From Gammaproteobacteria bacterium (GTDB lineage Bacteria; Pseudomonadota; Gammaproteobacteria; Pseudomonadales; Pseudohongiellaceae), in contig JAURCS010000003.1 in the NCBI GenBank assembly GCA_030828385.1, positions 43,560 through 107,559 of the forward strand: a stretch of 64,000 nt of DNA, in the 5' to 3' direction. Within the stretch, counting starts at the first letter, position 1, and the number at the start of each line of letters is the position of its first letter. Below are positions 44,202 to 52,495 of the stretch, piece by piece. The notes under the pieces were generated by a model. That model did no database searches, had not been told where the DNA came from, and saw nothing but the letters and a program-made list of their open reading frames with translations. The translations under genes were made by a program, and so were the position numbers.

Positions 44202-45239
44202 TTATTCGTTGACGATTGACCAGGAAAGTTGATTGTCGGCAAACAGAGGGATGACCTGTTCAGTACCGATGGAGTAGCTGGACGGTATTGTCCAGCTTTC
44301 CTTGCGCAGGGTTATTTTTTCCTGGTTCCTGGGCAGACCATAAAAATCCGGACCGTGGAAACTGGCAAAGGCTTCCAGTTTGTCCAGGCTGTTCAGCTGT
44401 TCAAAGATCTCCGCATACATTTCCAGTGCGGCAAAGGCTGAAAAGCAGCCGGCACAGCCGCAGGCAGCTTCTTTTTTACCAACCCCATGGGGGGCGGAAT
44501 CTGTTCCGAGGAATAACTTTGGTGAGCCACTGGCTACGGCGTCCAGTAAAGCCTGCTGATGAACATTTCTTTTCAATACCGGCAAGCAGTAATAATGCGG
44601 ACGGATGCCACCAGCGAGCATATGGTTGCGATTGAACAGCAGATGCTGGGGAGTCACGGTGGCAGCAATGTGTTGGTCGCCAGCAAGGACAAATTCTACC
44701 GCATCTTGGGTAGTTATATGTTCAAACACTATCTTAAGTGCTGGATACCTGGCACGTAGTGGCGCCAATACTTCGTCAATAAAGACTTTTTCACGGTCAT
44801 AAATGTCCACTTCATGCCGGGTAACTTCTCCATGGATGAGCAAGGGTAAGTCCAGCTCGATCATTTTTTCCAGCGCAGCGTAAGTCTTGCTGATATCTGT
44901 CACGCCCTGATCGGAGTTTGTTGTAGCGCCGGCGGGATAAAGTTTTACCCCAAACACAATGCCACTTTCTTTTGCCCTGGATATTTCTTCCGGGGTCGTC
45001 ACATCGGTGAGATAAAGGGTCATCAGGGGCTGAAAAGGACTGTCTTTGGGGACGAGGGCCATAATCCTTTCGCGGTAGGCCAGTGCATCAGCCGAAGTGG
45101 TAACAGGAGGAACCAGATTGGGCATGATGATTGCTCGCCCCATAGTGCGGGCGGTATGGGCAACGGTGTCAGGCAGTGCGGCACCGTCGCGCAGATGAAG
45201 ATGCCAGTCATCTGGTCTGGCCAGTGTAATTTCCTGCAT
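44202..45239 (-). CDS. pyrC: Dihydroorotase
   Basis: PyrC closes carbamoyl-aspartate to dihydroorotate in pyrimidine synthesis. The 345 residues begin with the zinc-binding [10 protein letters not shown] (His-x-His), followed by [10 protein letters not shown], the lysine to be carboxylated in [17 protein letters not shown], His in LLIHGE and FEHITT, and the catalytic aspartate in [10 protein letters not shown]. This is the short E. coli-type enzyme. rnt follows. It is divergent from argG across a 273-base region. Confidence 0.96.
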   Translation of the reverse strand: MQEITLARPDDWHLHLRDGAALPDTVAHTARTMGRAIIMPNLVPPVTTSADALAYRERIMALVPKDSPFQPLMTLYLTDVTTPEEISRAKESGIVFGVKLYPAGATTNSDQGVTDISKTYAALEKMIELDLPLLIHGEVTRHEVDIYDREKVFIDEVLAPLRARYPALKIVFEHITTQDAVEFVLAGDQHIAATVTPQHLLFNRNHMLAGGIRPHYYCLPVLKRNVHQQALLDAVASGSPKLFLGTDSAPHGVGKKEAACGCAGCFSAFAALEMYAEIFEQLNSLDKLEAFASFHGPDFYGLPRNQEKITLRKESWTIPSSYSIGTEQVIPLFADNQLSWSIVNE

Positions 45240-45512
45240 TACCGGGTGCTTCCTGTAAATTTGAGAGTGTTGGCCTTATTTGACCTGATCCGGAAATTAT
45301 AACAGCTCTTCCAGCTTAACGATGCTCCCTGACCTCATAAGCTTGTTGGTTCCATGCTGCTGCCGTACACAGATTAATATTAGCCTTAATTCCTCACCAA
45401 TAGTGACGATTCATTTCGCAAATGACTCTGGCAGCGGTACAATACCCGCCTTTTTTTCATCATGGGCAAATTTACTCGCCCTCTGGTTTAGTTGTCACAT
45501 CAGGAGAGTTTG

Positions 45513-46727
45513 ATGTCGGATATCAAGAAAGTTGTACTGGCCTATTCAGGTGGCCTGGATACTTCAGTAATCGCCAAATGGTTGATGGATGTATATCAAT
45601 GTGAAGTAGTGACCTTTACTGCTGATGTGGGGCAGGGCAAGGAAGTAGAGCCTGCGCGTGCCAAGGCAGAGGCATTGGGTATCAAGGAAATCTATATTGA
45701 TGATATTCGCGAAGAGTTCGTACGCGATTTTGTTTATCCAATGTTTCGTGCCAACACGATATATGAGGGCGAATACCTGCTGGGCACTTCCATTGCACGG
45801 CCACTGATTGCCAAACGGCTGGTGGAAATAGCCGAGGAAACCGGTGCCGATGCGATTTCCCATGGCGCTACCGGCAAAGGTAATGACCAGGTTCGTTTTG
45901 AGCTGGGTGCCTATGCGCTGAAACCAGGAATCAAGATAATTGCTCCCTGGCGGGAATGGGATTTGAATTCCCGTGAAAAACTGATGGCCTATTGCGAGCA
46001 GCATAGTATTTCTGTGGAGCAGAAACGTGGTAATGAATCACCGTATTCCATGGACGCCAACCTGCTACATATCTCCTATGAAGGCGGCATTCTGGAGGAT
46101 CCCTCTGCAGAACCTGAAGAAAGCATGTGGTTGTGGTCAGTATCTCCACAGAACGCGCCTGATGAGCCTAGCTATATTGATCTTGAGTTTGCCCAGGGCG
46201 ATATTATTGCGCTTAATGGCGAGAAATTATCACCGGCGACAATACTGGAGGAGTTGAACAGGATAGGCGGGGCCAATGGTATTGGCCGTACGGATATTGT
46301 CGAAAACCGTTATGTGGGCATGAAGGCCAGGGGCTGTTATGAAACCCCGGGCGGTACCATTATGTTGAAAGCACACCGGGCCATTGAGTCATTAACACTG
46401 GACCGGGAAGCTGCCCACTTGAAAGATGAATTGATGCCACGTTATGCCTCGCTCATTTACAACGGCTACTGGTGGTCTCCAGAGCGTGAGGCGCTGCAGG
46501 CACTGATTGATAAAACCCAGGAACATGTCAACGGCTCGGTTCGACTCAAGCTATACAAGGGTAATGTTATCGTCGTCGGTCGTCAGTCAGAAGAGTCGCT
46601 TTATGATGACATGGTGGCGTCGTTCGAGGATGATGCTGGCGCCTATGATCAGCATGATGCCGAGGGCTTCATTAAACTTAATGCCTTACGCTTGCGCACA
46701 CTGGCCAGTAAACGCAAGAAATCGTAA
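45513..46727 (+). CDS. argG: Argininosuccinate synthase
   Basis: ArgG joins citrulline and aspartate with ATP in arginine synthesis. I start at ATG 45513 ([14 protein letters not shown]), with AGGAGA five bases upstream, rather than TTG 45492. The 404 residues carry the PP-loop AYSGGLDTS, the block [18 protein letters not shown], and [20 protein letters not shown] for substrate binding. Together with argD and argF in this window it covers three steps of arginine synthesis, but the genes are scattered. Confidence 0.97.
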   Translation: MSDIKKVVLAYSGGLDTSVIAKWLMDVYQCEVVTFTADVGQGKEVEPARAKAEALGIKEIYIDDIREEFVRDFVYPMFRANTIYEGEYLLGTSIARPLIAKRLVEIAEETGADAISHGATGKGNDQVRFELGAYALKPGIKIIAPWREWDLNSREKLMAYCEQHSISVEQKRGNESPYSMDANLLHISYEGGILEDPSAEPEESMWLWSVSPQNAPDEPSYIDLEFAQGDIIALNGEKLSPATILEELNRIGGANGIGRTDIVENRYVGMKARGCYETPGGTIMLKAHRAIESLTLDREAAHLKDELMPRYASLIYNGYWWSPEREALQALIDKTQEHVNGSVRLKLYKGNVIVVGRQSEESLYDDMVASFEDDAGAYDQHDAEGFIKLNALRLRTLASKRKKS

Positions 46728-46788
46728 AACCTGGCAAGAGCTTCCGGCTGGGTTAGTGTTTTTATGCTGGCAGGTTCAGGGTTTTTCA

Positions 46789-46811
46789 GGGCGAACGTTC
46801 CAAGTTCGCCC
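46789..46811. terminator. Hairpin between convergent argG and nth
   Basis: GGGCGAAC and GTTCGCCC form a perfect eight-base stem with a seven-base loop, 61 bases past argG and just before the nth stop. There is no T-run, so termination is uncertain. Confidence 0.45.
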
Positions 46812-46818
46812 AGGCTGC

Positions 46819-47454
46819 CTAGTCCAGTTCTTTCTTTTTATATTCACACAGGTCTGAAATAACACAGGAACCACAACGTGGTTTGCGTGCGATGCAGGTA
46901 TATCTGCCGTGGAGAATAAGCCAGTGGTGAGCATCGAGAATAAATTCTTCCGGGATAAACTTCATCAGTTTCTTCTCCACTTCCAGTACATTTTTTCCCG
47001 GCGCAATCCCGGTGCGGTTGGATACCCTGAAGATATGGGTGTCTACCGCCATGGCGGCTTTGCGGAAAGCCGTATTGAGTACGACATTGGCTGTTTTGCG
47101 GCCCACCCCAGGCAGAGCTTCAAGGGCTTCCCGGGTATTAGGCACTTGTGAATCATGTTGTTCGACAAGAATTTTGCAGGTCTTGATGACATTCGCCGCC
47201 TTGGTGTTAAACAGGCCGATAGTCTTGATGTAATTTCTCACTTTGCTCTCACCCAGCGCGACAATGGCCTCCGGTGAATTGGCCACCGGGAACAGTTTCT
47301 CTGTTGCCTTGTTTACGCTGACATCGGTGGCCTGGGCTGAAAGCATCACGGCGATCAGCAATTCAAAGGTTGAAGCGTATTTCAGCTCCGTCGTAGGGCT
47401 AGGGTTTTCGTTGCGCAGGCGCGTAAAAATTTCGGTACGCTTGGTTTTATTCAT
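46819..47454 (-). CDS. nth: Endonuclease III
   Basis: Nth is a DNA glycosylase/AP lyase that removes oxidised pyrimidines. The 211 residues match E. coli Nth nearly position for position. The helix-hairpin-helix LPGVGRKTANVV has catalytic Lys120, VDTHIFRV has Asp138, and the [4Fe-4S] cysteines are 187, 194, 197 and 203. The start overlaps the rnfE stop by four bases, the usual rnf-nth arrangement. Confidence 0.97.
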   Translation of the reverse strand: MNKTKRTEIFTRLRNENPSPTTELKYASTFELLIAVMLSAQATDVSVNKATEKLFPVANSPEAIVALGESKVRNYIKTIGLFNTKAANVIKTCKILVEQHDSQVPNTREALEALPGVGRKTANVVLNTAFRKAAMAVDTHIFRVSNRTGIAPGKNVLEVEKKLMKFIPEEFILDAHHWLILHGRYTCIARKPRCGSCVISDLCEYKKKELD

Positions 47455-48173
47455 CCGGTCACCCTGACACGTTTGCCCGGCGTTGGCTGCTGTTTGACGG
47501 GAGACTGATTGGTCCGTTTCTTATCGAGTATATTTTTAAGGGCTATGAGGCCTCCCATAAAAAGGAAGGCGCCAGGTGGCAGGATGGCCAGCAGAAAAGG
47601 CTTGTAGCCGGAGGCTACCTGCAGGGTCCAGTTGCCAGCAAAAGGCAGCAGACGATCCATGTTGGCAAATACCGCGCCGGTTCCTGCCAACTCCCTGAGC
47701 ATGCCCAGTACCAGCAGAACAGCGGCAAAGCCCAGGCCGGTCATCAGGCCATCCAGCAGGGACGGGCCCAGGGTATTTTTCGAGGCAAAGCTTTCGGCGC
47801 GGCCGAGGATGGTGCAATTGGTGACGATAAGAGGAATAAAGATACCCAATGCCTGATAAAGTTCGATGGCAAATGCCCGCAATAGCAGTTCGGCGCAGGT
47901 AGTAAAGGTCGCAATAATCAGGACAAATATCGGCAGACGAATAGCAGGAGTCAGCCGATGCCGACTCAGGGAGACGATGCCATTGGAACCCAGTAACACG
48001 CCGATTGTCGCCAGTCCCAAACCTGCTGCATTGACCACAGAATTGCTTACCGCCAACAGCGGGCACAGGCCAAGTAGCTGAACCAGGGCGGCGTTATTCG
48101 ACCACAATCCCTGGCTAACAATATCCCGAGTTTGAGGTGAAATGGAACTAGATTCGGACTTGGATAGGGGCAT
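47451..48173 (-). CDS. rnfE: Rnf electron-transport complex subunit RnfE
   Basis: RnfE is an integral membrane subunit of the Rnf/Rsx complex, which couples electron transfer to ion transport or reduces SoxR. The 240 residues contain six hydrophobic helices, the start ISPQTRDIVSQGLWSNNAALVQLLGLCPLLAVSNSV and ITLG-type blocks such as LGIFIPLIVTNCTILGRAESFASKN, with a conserved Cys in each half for the membrane iron-sulfur centre. It starts two bases after the rnfG stop. Confidence 0.95.
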   Translation of the reverse strand: MPLSKSESSSISPQTRDIVSQGLWSNNAALVQLLGLCPLLAVSNSVVNAAGLGLATIGVLLGSNGIVSLSRHRLTPAIRLPIFVLIIATFTTCAELLLRAFAIELYQALGIFIPLIVTNCTILGRAESFASKNTLGPSLLDGLMTGLGFAAVLLVLGMLRELAGTGAVFANMDRLLPFAGNWTLQVASGYKPFLLAILPPGAFLFMGGLIALKNILDKKRTNQSPVKQQPTPGKRVRVTG

Positions 48174-48175
48174 TA

Positions 48176-48844
48176 TTAAAACTGATTTGTAGCGTTCGTA
48201 AGTTTGTTCTGGTTTAACTGAAAAAATGCCAGTGCTCTTTCTACCGCATCAACCACGGCTCGAGTGGTAATGGTAGCGCCGACCAGTTGATCGAATTCGC
48301 CACCGTCCTTAATTACTTTCCAACGTGATTGTGTCGGATTAAGCAATGATTTGCCATCGAAGCCGAGAATCCAGTCCGAAACAGTTGCCTCTATCTTGTC
48401 CCCCAGCCCCGGCGTTTCTTTATGCGCCAGTACGCGCACAGCCGAAACCTGACCATTCGCCAGAACCCCTACCATAATCAATATATCGCCGCTGTAGGCA
48501 TCATGGGCTTCAACCGGAAGAATAGTGCCTGAAAACAAGCCATTGAGTAGGCCTGTGTAGGCCTGACGTGAAGTGGAGAGTTGCAGCAACTCTGGCTGGC
48601 TAAACGCAGGATCCTCAGGAGCCAGCGTAAATGTATCCAGCAACAGGTCATTGTCGTGAAGGTGTTCGGGAAAAACTTCGGCGAGCGCGCGACGCTCGGC
48701 AACTCTCTGTTGCTCCTGGATTCTGTCTGCGGTTACCAGATTGACGATGCCCAGTAGCAGGGCGGCGATCAGACCAAATAAACCAAGAACGACACTAGCT
48801 TTAGTGCTGGAGGCGAGCAGGGACTTTTTAGAATCATTGTCCAT
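48176..48844 (-). CDS. rnfG: Rnf complex subunit RnfG
   Basis: RnfG is a periplasmic-facing, membrane-anchored flavoprotein with covalent FMN. I start at ATG 48844, which overlaps the rnfD stop by 11 bases and gives 222 residues. A longer frame to 48931 has no support. One N-terminal membrane segment (SVVLGLFGLIAALLLGIVNLV) precedes the FMN_bind domain. The flavinylation motif is VGATITTRAVVDAV, where a threonine takes the FMN, and ETPGLGDKIE is a hallmark. Confidence 0.93.
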   Translation of the reverse strand: MDNDSKKSLLASSTKASVVLGLFGLIAALLLGIVNLVTADRIQEQQRVAERRALAEVFPEHLHDNDLLLDTFTLAPEDPAFSQPELLQLSTSRQAYTGLLNGLFSGTILPVEAHDAYSGDILIMVGVLANGQVSAVRVLAHKETPGLGDKIEATVSDWILGFDGKSLLNPTQSRWKVIKDGGEFDQLVGATITTRAVVDAVERALAFFQLNQNKLTNATNQF

Positions 48845-49865
48845 AGCTGCTTCCGTTTTGCTGCAGGCGGACGAAATAATCCATAGCCGGGGCGGCAAAG
48901 TTTGCCAGTAGCACGGCAAAGGCGACGCCATCAGGATAGGCTCCCCAGATGCGAATAGAGTAAATCAATATGCCAATGAGCAGGCCATAAATCAGTTTCG
49001 CCTGATTGGTAGCGGGTCCTGACACAGGGTCTGTGGCGATGAAGAAGGCGCCAAACATGGCAGCACCACCAAACAGGTGAAAAAACGGGGAGCCATGACT
49101 GGCAGAACTGCCGCCGTCATAGAAAACAAGGGCCAGCATGCCTATGGCGCCCAGCACGGCAACAGGAATATGCCAGGTGATAATCCTGCAATAAAGCAGG
49201 TATAGACCGCCAATCAGAAAGCCGGCGTTAATCCATTCCCAGCCAGTACCGGAAAGCCGTCCAAACAGAGGGTTGCCGGTCCAGTATTCTTCTATGGTCA
49301 AGCCGCCGCGATCGAGCTTGAACTGATCCAGGGCCGTAGCGCCGACGAAGGCATCCATGGACTCGGGAGCAAAGCCAAGAAACTGGTCCACCTGAGTCAT
49401 TAAGGCGGGCAACTGATGAGTCGCTGTTCCAGGAAAAAGCCAGCGCGTCATTTCCAGCGGGTAGGCGATCAGGAGTACAGCATAGCCCACCATGGCAGGA
49501 TTAAACGGGTTGTAGCCGAGGCCGCCATATAAGTGCTTGGCAACAACGATGGCGAAAAATATCCCTGTCAGACCAAGCCACCAGGGCGCAGCGGGTGGTA
49601 ACGAAAGCGCAAGCAACAGCGCGGTAACCGCTGCGCTGAAATCGGATAAAGATGCAGTAACAGGTTTATGGCGAATGCTTAAAACTGCCGCCTCCAGCGC
49701 AAGTGCGCACAGGACCAGCCAGATGATATTGATCAGAACGCCGGCACCAAAAAAAATCACCATGGCGGCAATGCCGGGAATGCAGGCCAACAACACCAAC
49801 AGCATTATCTGCGCGGTGGTCAGTCGGTGCTGGCGGGAATTAAACAGGAGGGTAGTCAATGTCAT
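48834..49865 (-). CDS. rnfD: Rnf complex subunit RnfD
   Basis: RnfD is a membrane subunit with covalent FMN. The 343 residues have about nine hydrophobic segments, the block LYGGLGYNPFNPAMVGYAVLLIAYP, the probable flavinylation site FVGATALDQFK with threonine, and LFGGAAMFGAFFIATDPVSGP. All are typical. Upstream it normally follows rnfC; here the next 2.6 kb carries genes on the opposite strand, so rnfD must have its own promoter in 49866-50057 or be transcribed from elsewhere. Confidence 0.94.
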   Translation of the reverse strand: MTLTTLLFNSRQHRLTTAQIMLLVLLACIPGIAAMVIFFGAGVLINIIWLVLCALALEAAVLSIRHKPVTASLSDFSAAVTALLLALSLPPAAPWWLGLTGIFFAIVVAKHLYGGLGYNPFNPAMVGYAVLLIAYPLEMTRWLFPGTATHQLPALMTQVDQFLGFAPESMDAFVGATALDQFKLDRGGLTIEEYWTGNPLFGRLSGTGWEWINAGFLIGGLYLLYCRIITWHIPVAVLGAIGMLALVFYDGGSSASHGSPFFHLFGGAAMFGAFFIATDPVSGPATNQAKLIYGLLIGILIYSIRIWGAYPDGVAFAVLLANFAAPAMDYFVRLQQNGSSYGQ

Positions 49866-50057
49866 GAGCGGGCATGTTGCCAGCTTGCCCTGTTGGCATC
49901 AAGTGTTTGATTGGCGGAAAGGGGTTATCAATGATCCCCAAGGCTTTTGCCTGTAATAAACTTGTTCCAGTAATATGATGGGAGTGATTTGGCAAGTGCT
50001 ATAAAGTACAAGTCAGAAAACTAATTGAAAAATAATTCATAAAGGGAAAAAGGGTCC

Positions 50058-50945
50058 ATGAAAAAGTCCATAAAAAAGGCATTGAGCAAATGCCAGCAGC
50101 TAGCGTTATTGCTTTTGCTTTGCAGCAACCTTGGTGCGCAGGAGTATCAGGGATTTTCCTCCCACAAACTGGTTTCTGCCGGCGTTGATCGGGAATTTAT
50201 TCTCTATGTTCCTGAAGTTGATCATGATAATGGTCTGGCGCTTGTTTTTAGTCTGCATGGCTCTGGAAGCATTCCCCAAACCCAGGTGGATGTCAGTCAC
50301 TTTGATATATTGGCGGAGCGTCATGGCTTTGCGGTTGTGTTCCCAGCCGGGGCCTTCACCAACTCCATTACCGCTCGAAGCTGGAATGCTAACAAAGAAG
50401 AGGGCGTCGATGATATACAGTTTGTTCGGGACATGATTAAGGCGGTCTCAGGGATGCTGAATATTGATCAATCCCGTATCTATACCTCCGGGTATTCCGG
50501 TGGCGCTCGCATGAGCAGTCGTCTTGCCTGTGAATTATCTGATGTGTTGGCGGCAGCTGCTCCGGTTGCCGGCTTGCAGTACCCGGATGATTGCATCCCG
50601 ACACGCGCTATTCCCATCATTGCCTTCCATGCCAGAGACGATCAGGTAAACAACTATGTCCTTGGAAAAGAATCGAGGCCCTATTGGCGTATGGGCGTGG
50701 AAACCGCATTGGACAAGTGGCGCCAGGCCAATTCCTGCTCTCTTGCCAATGCGGATGCGCAATTGAGCGGCAATGTAAGCCGTTATATCTGGGCTGACTG
50801 CGAAGACTCTGCAGAGATTAATTACTATTTAAGTGAAAAGGGTGGGCATACCTGGCCGGGAGCTGATAACAGTGGCGTTAATAATGATATCAATAGTACA
50901 GCGCTGATTTGGGAGTTCTTCAGCCGTCATCAACTGCCGGAATAA
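50058..50945 (+). CDS. Exported esterase of the LpqC/PHB depolymerase-like family
   Basis: This 295-residue alpha/beta hydrolase has a signal peptide (basic start then LALLLLLCSNLGAQ). The catalytic triad is visible: Ser in SGYSGGARMSS, Asp in AFHARDDQVN and His in GGHTWPGADN. The oxyanion region is LVFSLHGSG. Members of this group hydrolyse polyhydroxyalkanoates, feruloyl or acetyl esters; the substrate is unknown. Its base composition looks like the rest of the genome, unlike the AT-rich genes after it. It is divergent from rnfD and lies between the rnf gene groups. Confidence 0.82.
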   Translation: MKKSIKKALSKCQQLALLLLLCSNLGAQEYQGFSSHKLVSAGVDREFILYVPEVDHDNGLALVFSLHGSGSIPQTQVDVSHFDILAERHGFAVVFPAGAFTNSITARSWNANKEEGVDDIQFVRDMIKAVSGMLNIDQSRIYTSGYSGGARMSSRLACELSDVLAAAAPVAGLQYPDDCIPTRAIPIIAFHARDDQVNNYVLGKESRPYWRMGVETALDKWRQANSCSLANADAQLSGNVSRYIWADCEDSAEINYYLSEKGGHTWPGADNSGVNNDINSTALIWEFFSRHQLPE

Positions 50946-51021
50946 AAAATGGCGAAAATGAAAAAACTGATCTACAACTATGGGTGCAATACTGCATAAC
51001 TATGACATGGAGGTTGGAAAA

Positions 51022-51231
51022 ATGAGAGAGCTCGCTATTAACGAGTTGGAGGAAGTCAGTGGGGCTGGTGTGAGTGAAGCTATGGCTTTATGGGGCACTT
51101 CATTAGGTATTGGTACCGTATCATTTGGGAGTAGCTGGGGGGCAGTAACAGCGTTTGGTATAGCTCCTGTTACTGCGTTAGCTATGGTTGGCTTAGCATT
51201 TGCTGGTGGTTATCAATTGCTACAAGAGTAA
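51022..51231 (+). CDS. Bacteriocin/microcin-like peptide with double-glycine-type leader
   Basis: This 69-residue peptide begins MRELAINELEEVSGAG, the pattern of double-glycine-type leaders (ELx2-[EV]-x-V-S-G-[AG]) removed by C39-peptidase ABC exporters. Cleavage after Gly-Ala would leave about 53 residues that are hydrophobic and rich in Gly and Ala (TSLGIGTVSFGSSWGAVTAF). I start at ATG 51022, with GGAGG eight bases upstream, not at the ATG 42 bases earlier. No peptidase/exporter gene is in the window. A 45-residue membrane peptide and an interrupted rhomboid gene follow. A secreted antimicrobial or signalling peptide is the best reading. Confidence 0.7.
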   Translation: MRELAINELEEVSGAGVSEAMALWGTSLGIGTVSFGSSWGAVTAFGIAPVTALAMVGLAFAGGYQLLQE

Positions 51232-51240
51232 AGAAAAAAT

Positions 51241-51274
51241 CCAGAAGGGGCTCTTGCAAAAAAGCCTCTTCTGG
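51241..51274. terminator. Strong hairpin after bacteriocin-like gene
   Basis: CCAGAAGGGGCT and AGCCTCTTCTGG form a 12-base stem with one G-T pair and a ten-base loop. On the plus strand no T-run follows, so it may partly stop or stabilise the peptide mRNA. On the minus strand it is followed by ATTTTTTCTTT, a good terminator, although no minus-strand gene is recognised upstream of it. Confidence 0.6.
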
Positions 51275-51308
51275 CTTAGATAAAAGATGTTTATCTGAGG
51301 TGACTTTT

Positions 51309-51446
51309 ATGGAGTTCGATTTTAACGTTGGTAAAGCTAGACAGGCGATATATTCATTAATCACTCTGGTTATATTGTTTCTGTTTGTTATAGAGATAAC
51401 GAATAATGGAATTTCCAGCTTACTCAATGGAAACTATTTATTTTAA
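51309..51446 (+). CDS. 45-residue single-helix membrane peptide, possible immunity protein
   Basis: ATG 51309 with GAGGTG seven bases upstream opens a 45-codon frame. The product has a polar start (MEFDFNVGKARQA), one membrane helix (IYSLITLVILFLFVIEI) and a short tail ending GNYLF. It ends two bases before the rhomboid ATG, so the two are probably translationally coupled. Small one-helix proteins next to bacteriocin genes are often immunity factors; this is inference from position only. It could also be the first helix of the rhomboid protein separated by a frameshift. Confidence 0.5.
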   Translation: MEFDFNVGKARQAIYSLITLVILFLFVIEITNNGISSLLNGNYLF

Positions 51447-51448
51447 TT

Positions 51449-52495
51449 ATGCTGTTAATTGTACTTTTTGGATTCATATTTATTTTTAGTAGGCGTATAT
51501 ATAATTCATATCACAGCCCAAATAAAATCATTCTTTCTGAAGATGCTCTTAATGTCCCTACTTTTTACCTTGGTATATCGAAAATAAAACTTTCTGATAT
51601 TTATTCAATTGAAGATTTGGTAATAAAAAACAGTGAACTACTCCTTTCAGGGGTAAAAGGTAAAGGCGGTCAATTGATTGATTGTTTAAGATTCGTTTCA
51701 ATGAGTGATTATTATCTGTTCAAGAGTGCGCATAAAAATCGTGCAAGAAATAATTTTGATTGTAAAGCTAGTGAAATAATCAATTTGATAATTTCAAAGA
51801 AGTCTATAAGGGTGCCTGGTTTTACATATATTGTTTTGATTATTTGTTTAATATTTTTTTTCATGAATTATTACAGTTCTTTAGATTTAGAAATGGACAG
51901 TATTTTTCTTAATCTTGGCGTTGGCACAAAATCAGTTTTGCAAGGTAAAGATTTTCATAGAATATTTTCATCCTCATTGCTACATGTAAATTTTTTACAT
52001 CTTTCAGTAAATATATTTGCATTTAGTATTCTTGGGGAATTGTTAGAAAAAGCATTTGGTCATTTGCGAATGATTAATGTTTTCGTTATATCAACATTTC
52101 TTGGATATATTTTTTTCGCTTTGTTTAGCGGATTTGATTACGGTGTAGGCTTGTCAGGAAGTGTATTTGGCCTCTCTGGTGCTTATATTGCATTCAGACT
52201 GCGTTATGAAAAGTATCTTCCAGGTAGTTTGACTATGATGCCTTTGCCTAAGGTATTGACTCTAGTAGTAATTGAAATTTTAGTCTAATATTTCTTTTTA
52301 GAAAATATAGATCACTATAATCATATCGGTGGTTTTATAGCAGGTTTCATATATCTTTACTTTGCGCCCCTGGGGGCAACACTGGAAACTATTGATCAAC
52401 CTGTGTTGGTCGAGAAAATTCTTTGTGGCGGACTGGTGCTGTGTTTCTCGACAGGCCTGGCTTATTTCCTGAGTCTTTATTACGGATTGATTTGA
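51449..52495 (+). pseudogene. Rhomboid-family protease gene interrupted by an in-frame stop
   Basis: The first frame (51449-52288) encodes 279 residues: a membrane helix, a soluble domain at about 25-120 and a rhomboid domain with HVNFLHLSVNIF (His179, His184, Asn188) and GLSGSVFGLSGAY (catalytic Ser236). A TAA at 52286-52288 then interrupts. The same frame continues for 68 codons with NHIGGFIAGF, the H-x-GG motif carrying the catalytic histidine, to TGA at 52493-52495. As read, the shorter protein lacks its catalytic His. A sequencing error, a nonsense mutation or readthrough could explain this. The gene is strongly AT-rich up to about 52360, suggesting foreign origin. Confidence 0.75.

Noticed and set aside
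44195-44242. Longer N-terminus of RNase T
   Set aside because: It would overlap pyrC by 41 bases, and the ATG at 44194 gives the family length.
51182-51427. 81-codon minus-strand frame over the bacteriocin-like gene, with a strong minus-strand terminator inside it
   Set aside because: The terminator would cut the frame itself, and the plus-strand frames have better start signals.
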